Below are positions 16,328-25,690 of a stretch of 64,000 nt of DNA, one piece after another. Numbering within the stretch: the first letter of the stretch is position 1; each line of letters opens with the position of its first letter. A model generated the notes under the pieces. The model was given only the letters and a program-made list of their open reading frames with translations. It searched no databases and was not told the origin of the DNA. The translations under genes were made by a program, and so were the position numbers. Source of the DNA: Microbacterium ginsengisoli (GTDB lineage: Bacteria; Actinomycetota; Actinomycetes; Actinomycetales; Microbacteriaceae); NCBI RefSeq assembly GCF_000956535.1, contig NZ_JYIY01000078.1, forward strand, positions 1-64,000, in the 5' to 3' direction.

Positions 16328-17389
16328 GTGGCATCCGTCGACCTGATCGAGCACCGCCTGCGCTCGCACCTGCTCGCCGCGCCCGAGGGCGGGGTGGTGG
16401 CGGCGGCACGTCACATGGTCGCGACCCAGGCGCAGGAGTGGTGGGCCGGGCGGTGGGGACTCGCACTGCGCACCTCGGGCACGCCGGGCGCGGCCGCGGT
16501 CGACAGTGCGTTCGACGACGGCCTGCTCGTGCGCTCGTGGACGCAGCGCGGCACCCTGCACATCGTCGCGGCGGGCGACCTCCGCTCGTTCCTCGCCCTC
16601 ACCGCCGATCGTCAGCACGCCCAGGCCGCGAGCGTGCACCGCAGCCGCGGGATCGACGCGGCTGTGATCACCCGCGTCGAGCGCTCCGTGCACCGCGCGC
16701 TCGCCGATGCGGGCCGCCTGTCGCGCGCCGAGCTGTTCGACGTGATGCGTGCCGACGGCCTCGACACGGGCGACATGCGTGGCTCGCTCCTCCTTCAGGC
16801 GCTGAGCCTGCGCGGTCTGATCTGCCAGGGACCGACCCGCCCGGAGCCCGATGGGCTGTCCCGCGAGCAGTGGTTCGTGCTCGTCGACGACGTCGTCCCC
16901 GACGGGAAGGCCGCCGACCTCGCGACGCTGTTCACCCGCTTCGTCCACGGGCACGGTCCGGCGTCCAGCCGCGATTTCGCCTGGTGGATGGGGCTCACAC
17001 GCACCGCCGCGCGCGCCGCCGCGCTCGCGGCGACCGATGTGGAAAGGCTCGACGACGACCTGTGGGCGCCGCTGCTCACACCCCGCGACCCCGCGGCGCC
17101 CGACCTCGTCGCCCTCCCCGCCTTCGACGAGTACGTGCTGTCGTACGTCGATCGCAGCGCGGTGTGCGCTCCGGAGGATCTGAGCGCGGTGGGACCCACG
17201 GCCAACGGCGTGCTGAGTCCCGTGCTGCTGCATCGGGGCCGCGTCATCGGCACGTGGACCCACTCTCGCGCCCGCGGTCGTCTCGCCCAACGCCCGGTCG
17301 CGACGCTCTTCGCCACCGCCGCCGATCAGGTCGCGCCGGGCGAGATCGAGGCCGCACTCTCCCGCTACACCGGGTTCCTCGGCGGGTGA
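16328..17389 (+). CDS. Winged-helix DNA-binding domain-containing protein (HTH_42 family)
   Basis: The 353-residue protein matches the winged-helix family that includes Streptomyces AlkX and E. coli YcaQ-like glycosylases. Landmarks are VATQAQEWWAGRWGLALR near residue 35, the SWTQRGTLHIV segment near 80, and LPAFDEYVLSYVDRS near 275. Members related to AlkX/YcaQ are DNA repair or DNA-binding proteins, some acting on interstrand crosslinks. This branch is not characterised to my knowledge. The GTG at 16328 starts the frame 37 bases after gabD on the same strand, so cotranscription is possible but a functional link is not evident. Confidence 0.75.
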   Translation: MASVDLIEHRLRSHLLAAPEGGVVAAARHMVATQAQEWWAGRWGLALRTSGTPGAAAVDSAFDDGLLVRSWTQRGTLHIVAAGDLRSFLALTADRQHAQAASVHRSRGIDAAVITRVERSVHRALADAGRLSRAELFDVMRADGLDTGDMRGSLLLQALSLRGLICQGPTRPEPDGLSREQWFVLVDDVVPDGKAADLATLFTRFVHGHGPASSRDFAWWMGLTRTAARAAALAATDVERLDDDLWAPLLTPRDPAAPDLVALPAFDEYVLSYVDRSAVCAPEDLSAVGPTANGVLSPVLLHRGRVIGTWTHSRARGRLAQRPVATLFATAADQVAPGEIEAALSRYTGFLGG

Positions 17390-17417
17390 GGGGTCCGCCG
17401 TCTGACACACTGATCGC

Positions 17418-18341
17418 GTGAGCACCGAGACCGGCGCCGACGCGCCCGCGGCCCCCGCCCCTGCGCCGCGCCCACGCCGCGGGCTTCTCTGGATCGCCGT
17501 CGGCGCGGTCGTGGTGGTCGCGGTCTACGTGACCGTCGCCGTGCTCTACGCGATCAGCGCGGCCGGCTCGACGTCGACCCCGATCAGCGCGGCGAACCCG
17601 CAGGCGGTCGTGGTGCTCAGCCCGCAGTCGATGGATGCCGCCGGCAACCGTCTCACCCTGTCGATCGACGTGCAGCCGGGGGAGTCGCTCACCGGCGGCG
17701 GCCTGTTCCTGACGAAGCCGCTCACGCTGCTCATCAGCGATGTCGACGGTCCGCGCACGATCACCTTCGCGGCGGGGCAGGCTCCGTCTGTCGTGAGCGT
17801 CAAGGTGATCACGTCCGGGCTCGTCGAGCAGTGGCCCTTCGATCGATACGCGGTGTCGCAGATGAACATCGCCCTCGCGCAGACCGCCGACGACGGCACG
17901 ACACTGCACACCGTGCCGGTCAGCTGGCAGGTGTCCGACCGGGTGCCCGGCTGGAACGTCGAGTTCCGCGGTCAGCCCGATTCCACGAACGACGAGGTGT
18001 TGGTGACGGATGTCGCCGCCTCCCGTTCCGCGTCGACGGTGGCGTTCGCGATCGTCCTGATCACCCTCATGCTGGTGCTGCCCGCTCTCGCCCTCACGGT
18101 CGCGATCTCGGCCTTCCGGGGGCGTCGCAAGACGGAGGCGACCCTGCTCAGCTGGATCGGCGCGATGCTGTTCGCGATCGTGCCGCTGCGCGGCTTCTTC
18201 CCCGGCTCCCCTCCGATCGGGTCGTGGGTCGACTACCTCGTCGTGCTGTGGGTGGTCGCGGGGCTCATCGCCGCGCTCGTCGTGTTCGTCGCGGCATGGA
18301 TGCGCTGGGTGCCGGGGGCCGGCGAGCGACCGGTGCGCTGA
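17418..18341 (+). CDS. DUF4436 family membrane protein
   Basis: The 307-residue protein has one N-terminal transmembrane helix (about 24-48), an extracytoplasmic domain of about 150 residues, and three C-terminal transmembrane helices (about 210-235, 245-260 and 270-295). This arrangement and the WPFDRYAVSQMNIAL-type stretch fit the DUF4436 family, which is common in actinobacteria and has no assigned function. The GTG start at 17418 lies 28 bases after the winged-helix gene. The soluble part is beta-rich in appearance, with no catalytic motif that I recognise. Confidence 0.72.
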   Translation: MSTETGADAPAAPAPAPRPRRGLLWIAVGAVVVVAVYVTVAVLYAISAAGSTSTPISAANPQAVVVLSPQSMDAAGNRLTLSIDVQPGESLTGGGLFLTKPLTLLISDVDGPRTITFAAGQAPSVVSVKVITSGLVEQWPFDRYAVSQMNIALAQTADDGTTLHTVPVSWQVSDRVPGWNVEFRGQPDSTNDEVLVTDVAASRSASTVAFAIVLITLMLVLPALALTVAISAFRGRRKTEATLLSWIGAMLFAIVPLRGFFPGSPPIGSWVDYLVVLWVVAGLIAALVVFVAAWMRWVPGAGERPVR

Positions 18342-18386
18342 GGCATCCGGGTCGTCCCCGGCCGGTCCGCTCCCGGGTTGGGGTGA

Positions 18387-19826
18387 TCAGCCGCCCGCGT
18401 GCCGTTCGAGGAATGCATACACCTCGGAGTCGTCGATGCCGGGGAACAGGCCCGTCGGCAGCGGCGAGAACATCTGCATGTGCACGCGTGCGCTCGGCCA
18501 GGCCTTGCCGACCCAGCGGGCGGCGACCTCGTCGGCCGGGCGGCGGCAGCACGACTCGTCGGGGCAGCGCGACACGGCGCGCTTCTGCGTCTCACGGCCG
18601 CGGAACCAGCGGGCGTCGTCGAACGGCACGCCCACGGTGATGGAGAACTCGCCATCGGAGGTGGACCCCGTCTGCGTCGAGCACCAGTAGGTGCCGGCGG
18701 GGGTGTCGGTGTACTGGTAGTGCTCGACGGTGCGGTTCTGCTCGGCGAACGCCGACCGTGCCGAGAACCACCGGCAGACGACCTGACCCTCGACGGCGCC
18801 GGTCACGTCCATCGGCAGCGGCAGGTCGTCGTTCTCGTAGACGCGGGAGACGGCGCCGGCGCCGTCGACGCGCAGGAAGTGCAGCGGGATTTCGAAGTGC
18901 CGCGTGAGGAGGTTGGTCATGCGCATCCCGGCGGCCTCGTGGGTGACGCCGAACGCATCGCGGAAGTCCTCGACGGCGAGGTTGCGGTCCTTCTTCGCCT
19001 GCTGCAGGAACGCGACCGACTGCGTCTCGGGCATGAGCGCGCACGCCGCGTAGTAGTTGATCTCGAGTCGCTGCTGCAGGAAGTCGGCGTAGTCGGTGGG
19101 CGGCTTGTGCCCGAGAAGGCGGTGCGCCATGGCCTGCAGCGCCATCGACCGCAGGCCGTGGCCGCCCGGGATCGAGGCGGGCGGCAGGTAGATGCGGCCG
19201 TTCTCGAGGTCGGTGACCGAGCGCGCCGAGTGCGGCAGATCGCTCACGTAGATCAGCTCGAAGCCCAGCTGCTCGGCCATGATGCTCACCGTGCGGTGGG
19301 TGAGGGCGCCGCCGTGGTGGCCGGCGGCCTTGAGCTGCTTCTCGGCGAGACGCTCGATGTCGCCGAGATAGTTGTCCTGGTCCCGCATCCGCAGGCGCAG
19401 GTCGGTGTTCGCGCGCCGCGCCTCCTCGGGGGTGGCGATCGTGGCGCGCTCACGGCGCTGCAGCTCCCGGTGGAGGCCGAGGATCGTCTCGATCGTCTCG
19501 TCGGGGAGCCCCTTGGACACCTTCACCGGCGGAATGCCGAGCTGGCGGAACAGATGGCCTCCCTGCGCCCGCTCCAGCTCGATCTCGAGCGCTGCCCGTC
19601 GGTTCGGCGGCTCGCTCGAGAGGAGGTCGGAGAGCTGGCTGTCGGTCGCGTCGGCGATCTGCTGCAGCAGCGAGAGCTTGGGCTCGCGCTTCCCGTTCTC
19701 GATGAGGCTGAGGTGGCTGCCGGCGACGCCGACGAGTGCGCCGAGCTCGTCGAGGGTGAGCCCCTTCTCGGAGCGACGGTGTCGGATGCGGTGCCCGAGG
19801 GTGGACAGCTCGATCGAGGTCGCCAT
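18387..19826 (-). CDS. RamB/ScfR-type transcriptional regulator (XRE + IrrE-like + ScfR domain)
   Basis: The 479-residue regulator has an N-terminal XRE helix-turn-helix (about 8-63, with LTLDELGALVGVAGSHLSLI), a central IrrE/ImmA-like segment (about 190-310) and a C-terminal short-chain-fatty-acyl regulator domain. The C-terminal domain contains a Cys-rich CPDESCCRRP stretch near 430. The order matches RamB of Corynebacterium and related regulators of acetate, propionate or glyoxylate metabolism. The ATG at 19826 faces the PEP carboxykinase gene across a 127-base gap containing a GAAAGAA/TTCTTTC palindrome. It probably controls itself and pckG. The zinc-protease HExxH motif is not evident in the central segment, as is usual for this family. 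Confidence 0.82.
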   Translation of the reverse strand: MATSIELSTLGHRIRHRRSEKGLTLDELGALVGVAGSHLSLIENGKREPKLSLLQQIADATDSQLSDLLSSEPPNRRAALEIELERAQGGHLFRQLGIPPVKVSKGLPDETIETILGLHRELQRRERATIATPEEARRANTDLRLRMRDQDNYLGDIERLAEKQLKAAGHHGGALTHRTVSIMAEQLGFELIYVSDLPHSARSVTDLENGRIYLPPASIPGGHGLRSMALQAMAHRLLGHKPPTDYADFLQQRLEINYYAACALMPETQSVAFLQQAKKDRNLAVEDFRDAFGVTHEAAGMRMTNLLTRHFEIPLHFLRVDGAGAVSRVYENDDLPLPMDVTGAVEGQVVCRWFSARSAFAEQNRTVEHYQYTDTPAGTYWCSTQTGSTSDGEFSITVGVPFDDARWFRGRETQKRAVSRCPDESCCRRPADEVAARWVGKAWPSARVHMQMFSPLPTGLFPGIDDSEVYAFLERHAGG

Positions 19827-19840
19827 TGTTTGAGTATACG

Positions 19841-19860
19841 GAAAGAACGCATCTTCTTTC
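19841..19860. promoter_or_regulatory. Inverted-repeat operator candidate between scfR-like gene and pckG
   Basis: GAAAGAA (19841-19847) and TTCTTTC (19854-19860) are exact inverted repeats with a 6-base spacer. They lie 15 bases upstream of the regulator start and 94 bases upstream of pckG. AT-rich composition here contrasts with the surroundings. It is a likely binding site for the XRE/ScfR-type regulator. Confidence 0.5.
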
Positions 19861-19953
19861 GCCGAAAACGTGGGAAAAGAGTGCGCGCTCCTCCGTGAGA
19901 GTGGAGGCACGACCCGTCCACGACACCGACCGTCACGACACGAGGAGCGCGCC

Positions 19954-21828
19954 ATGGCCCTGGCTGAGACCTTCACCCCGACCGCATCCGGCACCCGCGC
20001 CGGCGGCGTCGCCGCCTTCGGGCAGCGACCCGAGGCATCCGGCCCCGCCATCGAGGAGCTCTATGCCTGGGTCGACGAGCTCACCGCGCTGCTCAAGCCC
20101 GAGCGGGTGCACTGGGTCGACGGATCGCGCGCCGAGAACGAGGCCCTGCTCCGCGAGCAGGTCGCCGAGGGCAAGCTCATCAAGCTCAACCCCGAGTGGC
20201 GGCCGGGCTCCTACCTCGCCCGCTCACACCCCAGCGACGTCGCCCGCACCGAGGGGCGCACCTTCATCGCCTCCGAGAAGGAGGAGGACGCCGGACCCAC
20301 GAACAACTGGGTCGCGCCGGCCGAGATCCGCACGACCCTCACGGGCCTGTTCGACGGGGCGATGCGGGGCCGCACGCTCTACGTCGTGCCGTTCTCGATG
20401 GGTGCCGTCGGCGGACCCCTCTCCCACATCGGCGTGCAGCTGACCGACAGCGCCTACGCGGTCACCTCGATCGGCATCATGACCCGCGTCGGCGCGGAGG
20501 TCGTCGAACAGATCGCCGCCGGCGCTGCGTGGGTCAAGACGGTGCACTCGGTGGGTGCGCCGCTCGAGCCCGGTCAGGCGGATGTCGCGTGGCCGTGCAA
20601 CGACGACAAGTACATCGTGCACTTCCCCGACACCCTCGAGGTGTGGTCGTACGGCTCGGGGTACGGCGGCAACGCGATCCTCGCGAAGAAGTGCTTCGCG
20701 CTGCGCATCGCCTCGGTCATCGGACGCGACGAGGGCTGGCTCGCGGAGCACATGCTGCTCATCCGCGTCATCAGCCCCGAGGGCAAGGCCTACCACGTGG
20801 CCGCCGCGTTCCCGTCGGCCTGTGGCAAGACGAACCTCGCCATGCTGCGGCCGACGATCCCCGGCTGGCGCGTCGAGACCCTCGGCGACGACATCGCGTG
20901 GCTGCGTCCGGGGGAGGACGGTCGGCTCTGGGCGATCAACCCCGAGGCGGGCTTCTTCGGCGTCGCGCCGGGCACCGGCGAGTCGACCAACGTCACCGCG
21001 GTGGAGACCCTGTGGGGCAACACGATCTTCACGAACGTGGCGCTGCGTCCCGACGGCGACGTGTGGTGGGAGGGTCTGACCGACCAGCCGCCGGCAGAGC
21101 TGACCGACTGGGAGGGCAACGCGTGGACCCCGGCGTCGGGCCGGCCGGCCGCGCACCCGAACTCGCGTTTCACTGTCTCGGCCGCGCAGTGCCCGCAGAT
21201 CGCCCCCGACTGGGATGCCGCGGAGGGCGTGCCGCTCGACGCGATCCTGTTCGGCGGGCGCCGGGCCACGAACGTGCCGCTCGTGGTCGAGGCCACCGAC
21301 TGGACGCACGGCGTCTTCCTCGGCTCGACGATCTCGTCGGAGCGCACCGCCGCCGCCGAGGGCACCGTCGGCGAGCTGCGCCGCGACCCGTTCGCGATGC
21401 TGCCGTTCTGCGGCTACAACATGGCCGACTACTTCGGCCACTGGATCGAGGTGGGGCAGAAGCTCCGCTTCGACCGTGCGCCGCGCATCTTCCAGGTGAA
21501 CTGGTTCCGTCGGGGTGCCGACGGCCGGTTCCTGTGGCCGGGCTTCGGAGACAACGCCCGTGTCATCGACTGGATCATCCGTCGCGTCGAGGGCAGCGTC
21601 CCCGCCGTGTCGAGCCCCATCGGTCGCCTCCCGCGCACCGATGACCTGAACCTCGAGGGCATCGAGGTGCCCGATGAGGACCTGGCCGAACTGTTCTCGA
21701 TCGACCGCGACTCGTGGCTGACCGAGGCCGATCTCACGGAGCAGTTCTACGCCACCTTCGGTGGCCGGGTTCCGGCGGCGCTCCAGTCGGAGCTGTCGTC
21801 GCTGCGCTACCGCCTCAAGAGCGCGTAG
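19954..21828 (+). CDS. pckG: Phosphoenolpyruvate carboxykinase (GTP)
   Basis: The 624-residue enzyme interconverts oxaloacetate and PEP using GTP, the entry to gluconeogenesis when cells grow on acids. It is the GTP form by length and by the kinase-1 P-loop [12 protein letters not shown] (Cys290, Lys292, Thr293), the substrate segment LYVVPFSMG near 142, and FWPCN-like [10 protein letters not shown] near 213. The conserved IFQVNWFRR lies in the C-terminal lobe. The ATG at 19954 follows GAGGAG. It is followed by a strong terminator. Fed by succinate from the hpa/gabD pathway, it would supply sugars. Divergence from a RamB-like regulator suggests carbon-source control. Confidence 0.95.
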   Translation: MALAETFTPTASGTRAGGVAAFGQRPEASGPAIEELYAWVDELTALLKPERVHWVDGSRAENEALLREQVAEGKLIKLNPEWRPGSYLARSHPSDVARTEGRTFIASEKEEDAGPTNNWVAPAEIRTTLTGLFDGAMRGRTLYVVPFSMGAVGGPLSHIGVQLTDSAYAVTSIGIMTRVGAEVVEQIAAGAAWVKTVHSVGAPLEPGQADVAWPCNDDKYIVHFPDTLEVWSYGSGYGGNAILAKKCFALRIASVIGRDEGWLAEHMLLIRVISPEGKAYHVAAAFPSACGKTNLAMLRPTIPGWRVETLGDDIAWLRPGEDGRLWAINPEAGFFGVAPGTGESTNVTAVETLWGNTIFTNVALRPDGDVWWEGLTDQPPAELTDWEGNAWTPASGRPAAHPNSRFTVSAAQCPQIAPDWDAAEGVPLDAILFGGRRATNVPLVVEATDWTHGVFLGSTISSERTAAAEGTVGELRRDPFAMLPFCGYNMADYFGHWIEVGQKLRFDRAPRIFQVNWFRRGADGRFLWPGFGDNARVIDWIIRRVEGSVPAVSSPIGRLPRTDDLNLEGIEVPDEDLAELFSIDRDSWLTEADLTEQFYATFGGRVPAALQSELSSLRYRLKSA

Positions 21829-21848
21829 CTCTCGCCCTCCCGGGCACG

Positions 21849-21884
21849 AACGGGCCCCCGTCGATCGCGCGACGGGGGCCCGTT
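21849..21884. terminator. Bidirectional terminator between pckG and a convergent membrane gene
   Basis: AACGGGCCCCCGTCG (21849-21863) pairs perfectly with 21870-21884 around a 6-base loop. It lies 21 bases after pckG and 38 bases after the stop of the convergent gene at 21922, so it can serve both. Confidence 0.8.
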
Positions 21885-21921
21885 GCGTCCGTGCCGCCCG
21901 GGCGGTCGGCGCGGTGATCGT

Positions 21922-22956
21922 TCAGGCGGCGGGCTCGAGCGTGGCGGCCGGAACGCGCATGCCGGGCCGCGAGCGGAAGTGGCCGGCGACCGTCAGCACG
22001 ACGCCGAGCACGACCCACCCGCCGAGCACCAGCCACTGGGCGGTGGCGTCGGCATCGGGGAAGTAGCTGAGCCCGCGCAGCAGCCACGACGCCGCGCCGG
22101 GCACCAGGTACTGCCCGATCGCGCCCCAGGGGGCCACGAGGAACTGCCACGGCATGGTCGCGCCCGAGATCGGGTTCGCGAACAGGATGGTGACCACGGC
22201 GCCGATGCCGATGCCGGCGGGGCCGAAGAGCGATGCGCACCCGACGACGAAGGCGGATGTCGCGGCGATCGCGAGGGCGATGGCGGCGGCGTTGAGCAGG
22301 AAGTCGCCCTGCAGGTAGCCGAACCAGGTCTGCAGCACCACGGCGAGGAGGAGCCCGACCCCGACGCCGTACGCGAGGAGCGCCGTGAGGCGGCGGAGAG
22401 GGCCGACCACGAGCAGCGAGATGAGCACGCCGCCCAGCATGCCGCCGAGGGTCAGTGGGAACGCGGCGGCGGCGAGGCCGGTGCCGGAAGGGTCGCTGTC
22501 CGACAGCGGCACGACGGCGGTCACGGCGACCTGCGGCACGGTGGGCGCGCCGGCGGCGTGCGCCTGCTGGCTGAGCTGGGCCTGCAGCTGTGCGGCGAGA
22601 CCGGTGAGCAGCTGGGTCGGCACGGCTCCCGCAGCGGGGGCGGTCAGCACCTCGGGGGCGGCGGTCGCCGACAGCACGATCGCACCGTAGGTCGCCCGCG
22701 TCTCGATCTGGTGCACGGCGTCCTCGCGGTCGGTCGCGGCCACGAAGGTGATGCTGTCGCCGCGGGCGGCCACGGCGTCCTCGATCGCGGTGACCGCGGC
22801 GTCCGGGCCGCTGATGCCGATCGGGAGGTCATGGGCGCTGGCGGTCTTGGTGGGCCAGAGGAAGGCGAGCACGACGACCCCGACGACGAGGGCGCCGATG
22901 AGCCCGAAGGCGAGCGAGAGTGTCCAGCGGGTGTGCGGACGGACCGGAGCGGCCAT
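21922..22956 (-). CDS. Multispanning membrane protein, ABC-2/YhgE-like, function unknown
   Basis: The 344-residue protein has one N-terminal transmembrane helix (about 14-40) and an extracytoplasmic region of about 110 residues that includes a Gln/Ala-rich stretch. Five or six C-terminal helices follow (about 155-330). That topology is seen in YhgE/Pip-like and ABC-2-type permeases. No ATPase is adjacent on the same strand. The ATG at 22956 follows GAGGGG at good spacing, better than the start eight codons upstream. It is divergent from a TetR regulator over a 69-base gap, so it is a likely TetR target and may be an efflux-type protein. Confidence 0.65.
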   Translation of the reverse strand: MAAPVRPHTRWTLSLAFGLIGALVVGVVVLAFLWPTKTASAHDLPIGISGPDAAVTAIEDAVAARGDSITFVAATDREDAVHQIETRATYGAIVLSATAAPEVLTAPAAGAVPTQLLTGLAAQLQAQLSQQAHAAGAPTVPQVAVTAVVPLSDSDPSGTGLAAAAFPLTLGGMLGGVLISLLVVGPLRRLTALLAYGVGVGLLLAVVLQTWFGYLQGDFLLNAAAIALAIAATSAFVVGCASLFGPAGIGIGAVVTILFANPISGATMPWQFLVAPWGAIGQYLVPGAASWLLRGLSYFPDADATAQWLVLGGWVVLGVVLTVAGHFRSRPGMRVPAATLEPAA

Positions 22957-23004
22957 GGGGATCCCCTCTAAAAAGAACATCTGATCTGTTTGATATCACC
23001 ATAG

Positions 23005-23020
23005 CAGAACGCCTATTCTG
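23005..23020. promoter_or_regulatory. Inverted repeat in the TetR promoter region
   Basis: CAGAA (23005-23009) and TTCTG (23016-23020) form an inverted repeat directly before the TetR start. The gap as a whole is AT-rich compared with its surroundings. It may be the TetR operator. Confidence 0.35.
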
Positions 23021-23025
23021 TGTAC

Positions 23026-23631
23026 GTGCCCCGCTTGAAAGAGGAGACCCGCCTCGCCCGCCGCCGCGAGATCGCCGAGGCGGCCCTGCGGTGCTTCGCC
23101 CGTCAGGGGTTCGCCGCGACATCCATGGCCGACATCATCGCCGAGTCGGGGCTGTCCGCCGGATCCATCTACTCGCACTACGACAGCAAGGCGGCGCTCG
23201 TGCACGAGGCCGCCAAGGAGATCCTCGACGACAGGTTCCGTCAGGTCGTCGCGGCGATCGACCTCGACGGCACCGCGACGATCAGCCCCGGACGGCTCTT
23301 CCTCGCGGTCGTGGAGACGATGTTCGTCGCGAGCGCGGGGCCGGTGCTGCTGCGTGTGTGGGCCGAGATGCCCGTCGACCCGGAGCTCGCCGCCGTCGGC
23401 GTGAAGAACGTCGGCTTCATGCGCGCCCGCGTCTCCGAGCTGCTCGTTCCCTGGGTCGGCGCCCGCGCCGGCGCTGAGCTCACCGCCGACGATCCCCTCG
23501 TCGGCCGCACCGCCGACCTCGTCATCGCCGCCGTGCAGGGACTTCTCGTCCGTGCCGCGTTCGACGAGCCCGAGACGCTCGCCGCACTGCGTCAGACCCT
23601 GGCGCGCGCGCTCGACACCGCCGAGGTGTGA
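23026..23631 (+). CDS. TetR-family transcriptional regulator
   Basis: The 201-residue protein has a TetR helix-turn-helix at about 10-60 (EAALRCFARQGFAATSMADI then GLSAGSIYSHYDSK) and a variable all-helical C-terminal ligand domain. The GTG at 23026 is chosen, which gives MPRLKEETRLARR. A GTG two codons upstream is equally open, and neither has a strong ribosome-binding site, so the message may be leaderless. Divergence from the membrane protein at 21922 suggests that it represses that gene. The ligand is unknown. Confidence 0.85.
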   Translation: MPRLKEETRLARRREIAEAALRCFARQGFAATSMADIIAESGLSAGSIYSHYDSKAALVHEAAKEILDDRFRQVVAAIDLDGTATISPGRLFLAVVETMFVASAGPVLLRVWAEMPVDPELAAVGVKNVGFMRARVSELLVPWVGARAGAELTADDPLVGRTADLVIAAVQGLLVRAAFDEPETLAALRQTLARALDTAEV

Positions 23632-23643
23632 GGCGGCTGCCGC

Positions 23644-25545
23644 TCAGACCAGCAGCTGGTGCTTCGCCAGGTCTCGGTAGAGCGGCGTGGACGCCACGAG
23701 CTCCGAGTGGGTGCCGACCCCGACGACCTCGCCGCGATCCATCACGACGATGAGGTCGCTGTCGACCACCGTCGACAGGCGGTGCGCGATGACGACGAGC
23801 GTGCGACCGGTGGCGACCGCGTCGATGGCCTCCCGCATGCGCTGCTCGTTGAGACCGTCGAGCGACGACGTCGACTCGTCGAGCAGCAGGATCGGGGGAG
23901 CGGCCAGCAGTGCGCGGGCGATCGCGAGGCGCTGACGCTCGCCGCCCGACAGCATCACTCCCGCCTCGCCGACCTGCGCATCGAGCCCTTCCGGACTGCG
24001 GTCGAGCACGTCGCCGAGGTTCACCGCCCGCAGCACCGCCTCGCACGCCTCGTCGGTCGCGTCGGGGGATGCGAGGCGCAGGTTGTCGCCGATCGAGCCC
24101 GCGAGAGTCGGGGCATCCTGCTCGACATAGCCGAGCCGCGCGCGCAGCGCGGTGCGATCGTGCAGGCGCACATCCACCCCATCGACCAGCACCGCACCGC
24201 CCGTCGCGTCGTAGAACCGCTCGATGAGCGCGAGCGTCGTCGACTTCCCGGCGCCCGAGGGGCCGACCAGCGCGACGCGCGATCCCCGCGGCGCCCGGAA
24301 GCTCACCCCGCGCAGCACCTGCGCGCCCGCCTCGTCCCCGTCGTCCTCGATCGCCGACGCATCCACCCGCACGCTCGCCAGCGCCCGTCGCGCCTCGCCC
24401 TCGGCCCGGCGGCGGGTCGCGACGACGGCGTCGGGATAGGAGAAGTGCACGTCGCGGAACTCGACGGCGGGGGCGGATGCCGCGGCATCCGTGTCATCGA
24501 CGACGACGCCCGCGGCGCGCTGCGCGTCGTCGGCGTCCTCGGTGGGGAGGTCGAGCACCTCCTGGATGCGTCCGAGGGCGCCGAGCGCCTGGTTGACCGA
24601 GAGGATCGCGCCGACGAACGTGCCGAGGGGAGCCACCAGCAGGAAGAGGAACATGATGAACGCGACGAGGCTCGCGATGCCGAGCTCGCCGGAGGCGACG
24701 CGCAGGCCGCCGACCCCGAGCACCACGAGCAGGGAGACCTGCAGGGCGATGCCGGCGACGGGCACGACCAGTGCCGACACCTTCGCGATGCGCACGCCCA
24801 CGCCGTACGCCTCGTCGGCGAGGCGGGTGACGCTCGCGGTCTCCCGCTCGGTCGCGCCTGCCGCCCGCACGGTGCGGATCGACCCGATCGCGCGCTCGAC
24901 GCCGGAGGCCAGCTCGCCGACCTTCGCCTGCTGCGCGCGCGTCGCGACCCGGATGCGCCCCGAGAGCACCACGACAGCGCCGATCGACGCGCCCAGCACG
25001 AGGACGATGAGAAGCAGCAGCACCGGGTCGATGACCGCCATCGCGATGAGCGCCCCGAGGAAGATGAGGGCGTTGCCGACGGCGTCCGCGAGGCCCTGGG
25101 TGAGCACCGCATAGAGGAGAGTCGTGTCGGTGCCGACGCGTGAGACGAGGTCGCCGGTGCGGCGGGCATCGAACTCCGCGATCGGGAGCCGCAGGATGCG
25201 GGCGATGAGCCGGCGACGGCTCGATGCGACGACCGCGGTGCCGGTGCGCTGCAGCAGATAGTGCTGGTAGCCGGAGATGAGCGACGTCACCACGACGAGC
25301 GCCACGATGGCCCACACGAGCGGGCCGAGCCCGGTGCCCGACTGCACCTCGGCGATCACCTGCTGCACGACGAGCGGCTGGGCGAGCGTGGTCACCGCGC
25401 CGACGACGCTGAGGAGCGCCACCGCGACGAGCGTGCCGCGGTGGTCGGCGAGGAACGGGAGCAGGTGGCGCAGGCTCGCGCGGGGACCGTCGTCCTTCGA
25501 CGGACGGGCGAACGGGCTGCGACGGGGGGTGGCGGGTGCGGACAT
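23644..25545 (-). CDS. ABC exporter, fused permease and ATPase
   Basis: The 633-residue half-transporter has an exporter-type membrane domain with six helices (about 35-320) and a C-terminal ATPase. The ATPase has A-loop Tyr370 (HFSYPDA), Walker A GPSGAGKST (428-436), signature MLSGGERQRLAIARAL, Walker B ILLLDEST and the H-loop VVIAHRLSTV. It would work as a homodimer exporting drugs or lipids. An extra stretch of about 33 charged residues (374-408) lies between the A-loop and the strand leading to Walker A. The ATG at 25545 has a close AGGAAG upstream. It is convergent with the TetR gene (12-base gap) and divergent from the ABC-2 operon. Confidence 0.87.
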   Translation of the reverse strand: MSAPATPRRSPFARPSKDDGPRASLRHLLPFLADHRGTLVAVALLSVVGAVTTLAQPLVVQQVIAEVQSGTGLGPLVWAIVALVVVTSLISGYQHYLLQRTGTAVVASSRRRLIARILRLPIAEFDARRTGDLVSRVGTDTTLLYAVLTQGLADAVGNALIFLGALIAMAVIDPVLLLLIVLVLGASIGAVVVLSGRIRVATRAQQAKVGELASGVERAIGSIRTVRAAGATERETASVTRLADEAYGVGVRIAKVSALVVPVAGIALQVSLLVVLGVGGLRVASGELGIASLVAFIMFLFLLVAPLGTFVGAILSVNQALGALGRIQEVLDLPTEDADDAQRAAGVVVDDTDAAASAPAVEFRDVHFSYPDAVVATRRRAEGEARRALASVRVDASAIEDDGDEAGAQVLRGVSFRAPRGSRVALVGPSGAGKSTTLALIERFYDATGGAVLVDGVDVRLHDRTALRARLGYVEQDAPTLAGSIGDNLRLASPDATDEACEAVLRAVNLGDVLDRSPEGLDAQVGEAGVMLSGGERQRLAIARALLAAPPILLLDESTSSLDGLNEQRMREAIDAVATGRTLVVIAHRLSTVVDSDLIVVMDRGEVVGVGTHSELVASTPLYRDLAKHQLLV

Positions 25546-25690
25546 GACTTCCTCGTGGGTCTCGTGCCGGCGCCCCCACGCGCCCGACGGGCGCCTCAGG
25601 GGAGCGGCACCGTTCACGAGTATCGCCCCGCACCGGGTCCCGCTCACAATCGACCCGGCGATGTCGCCGCCGCGGGCTACGGTGGATCGC

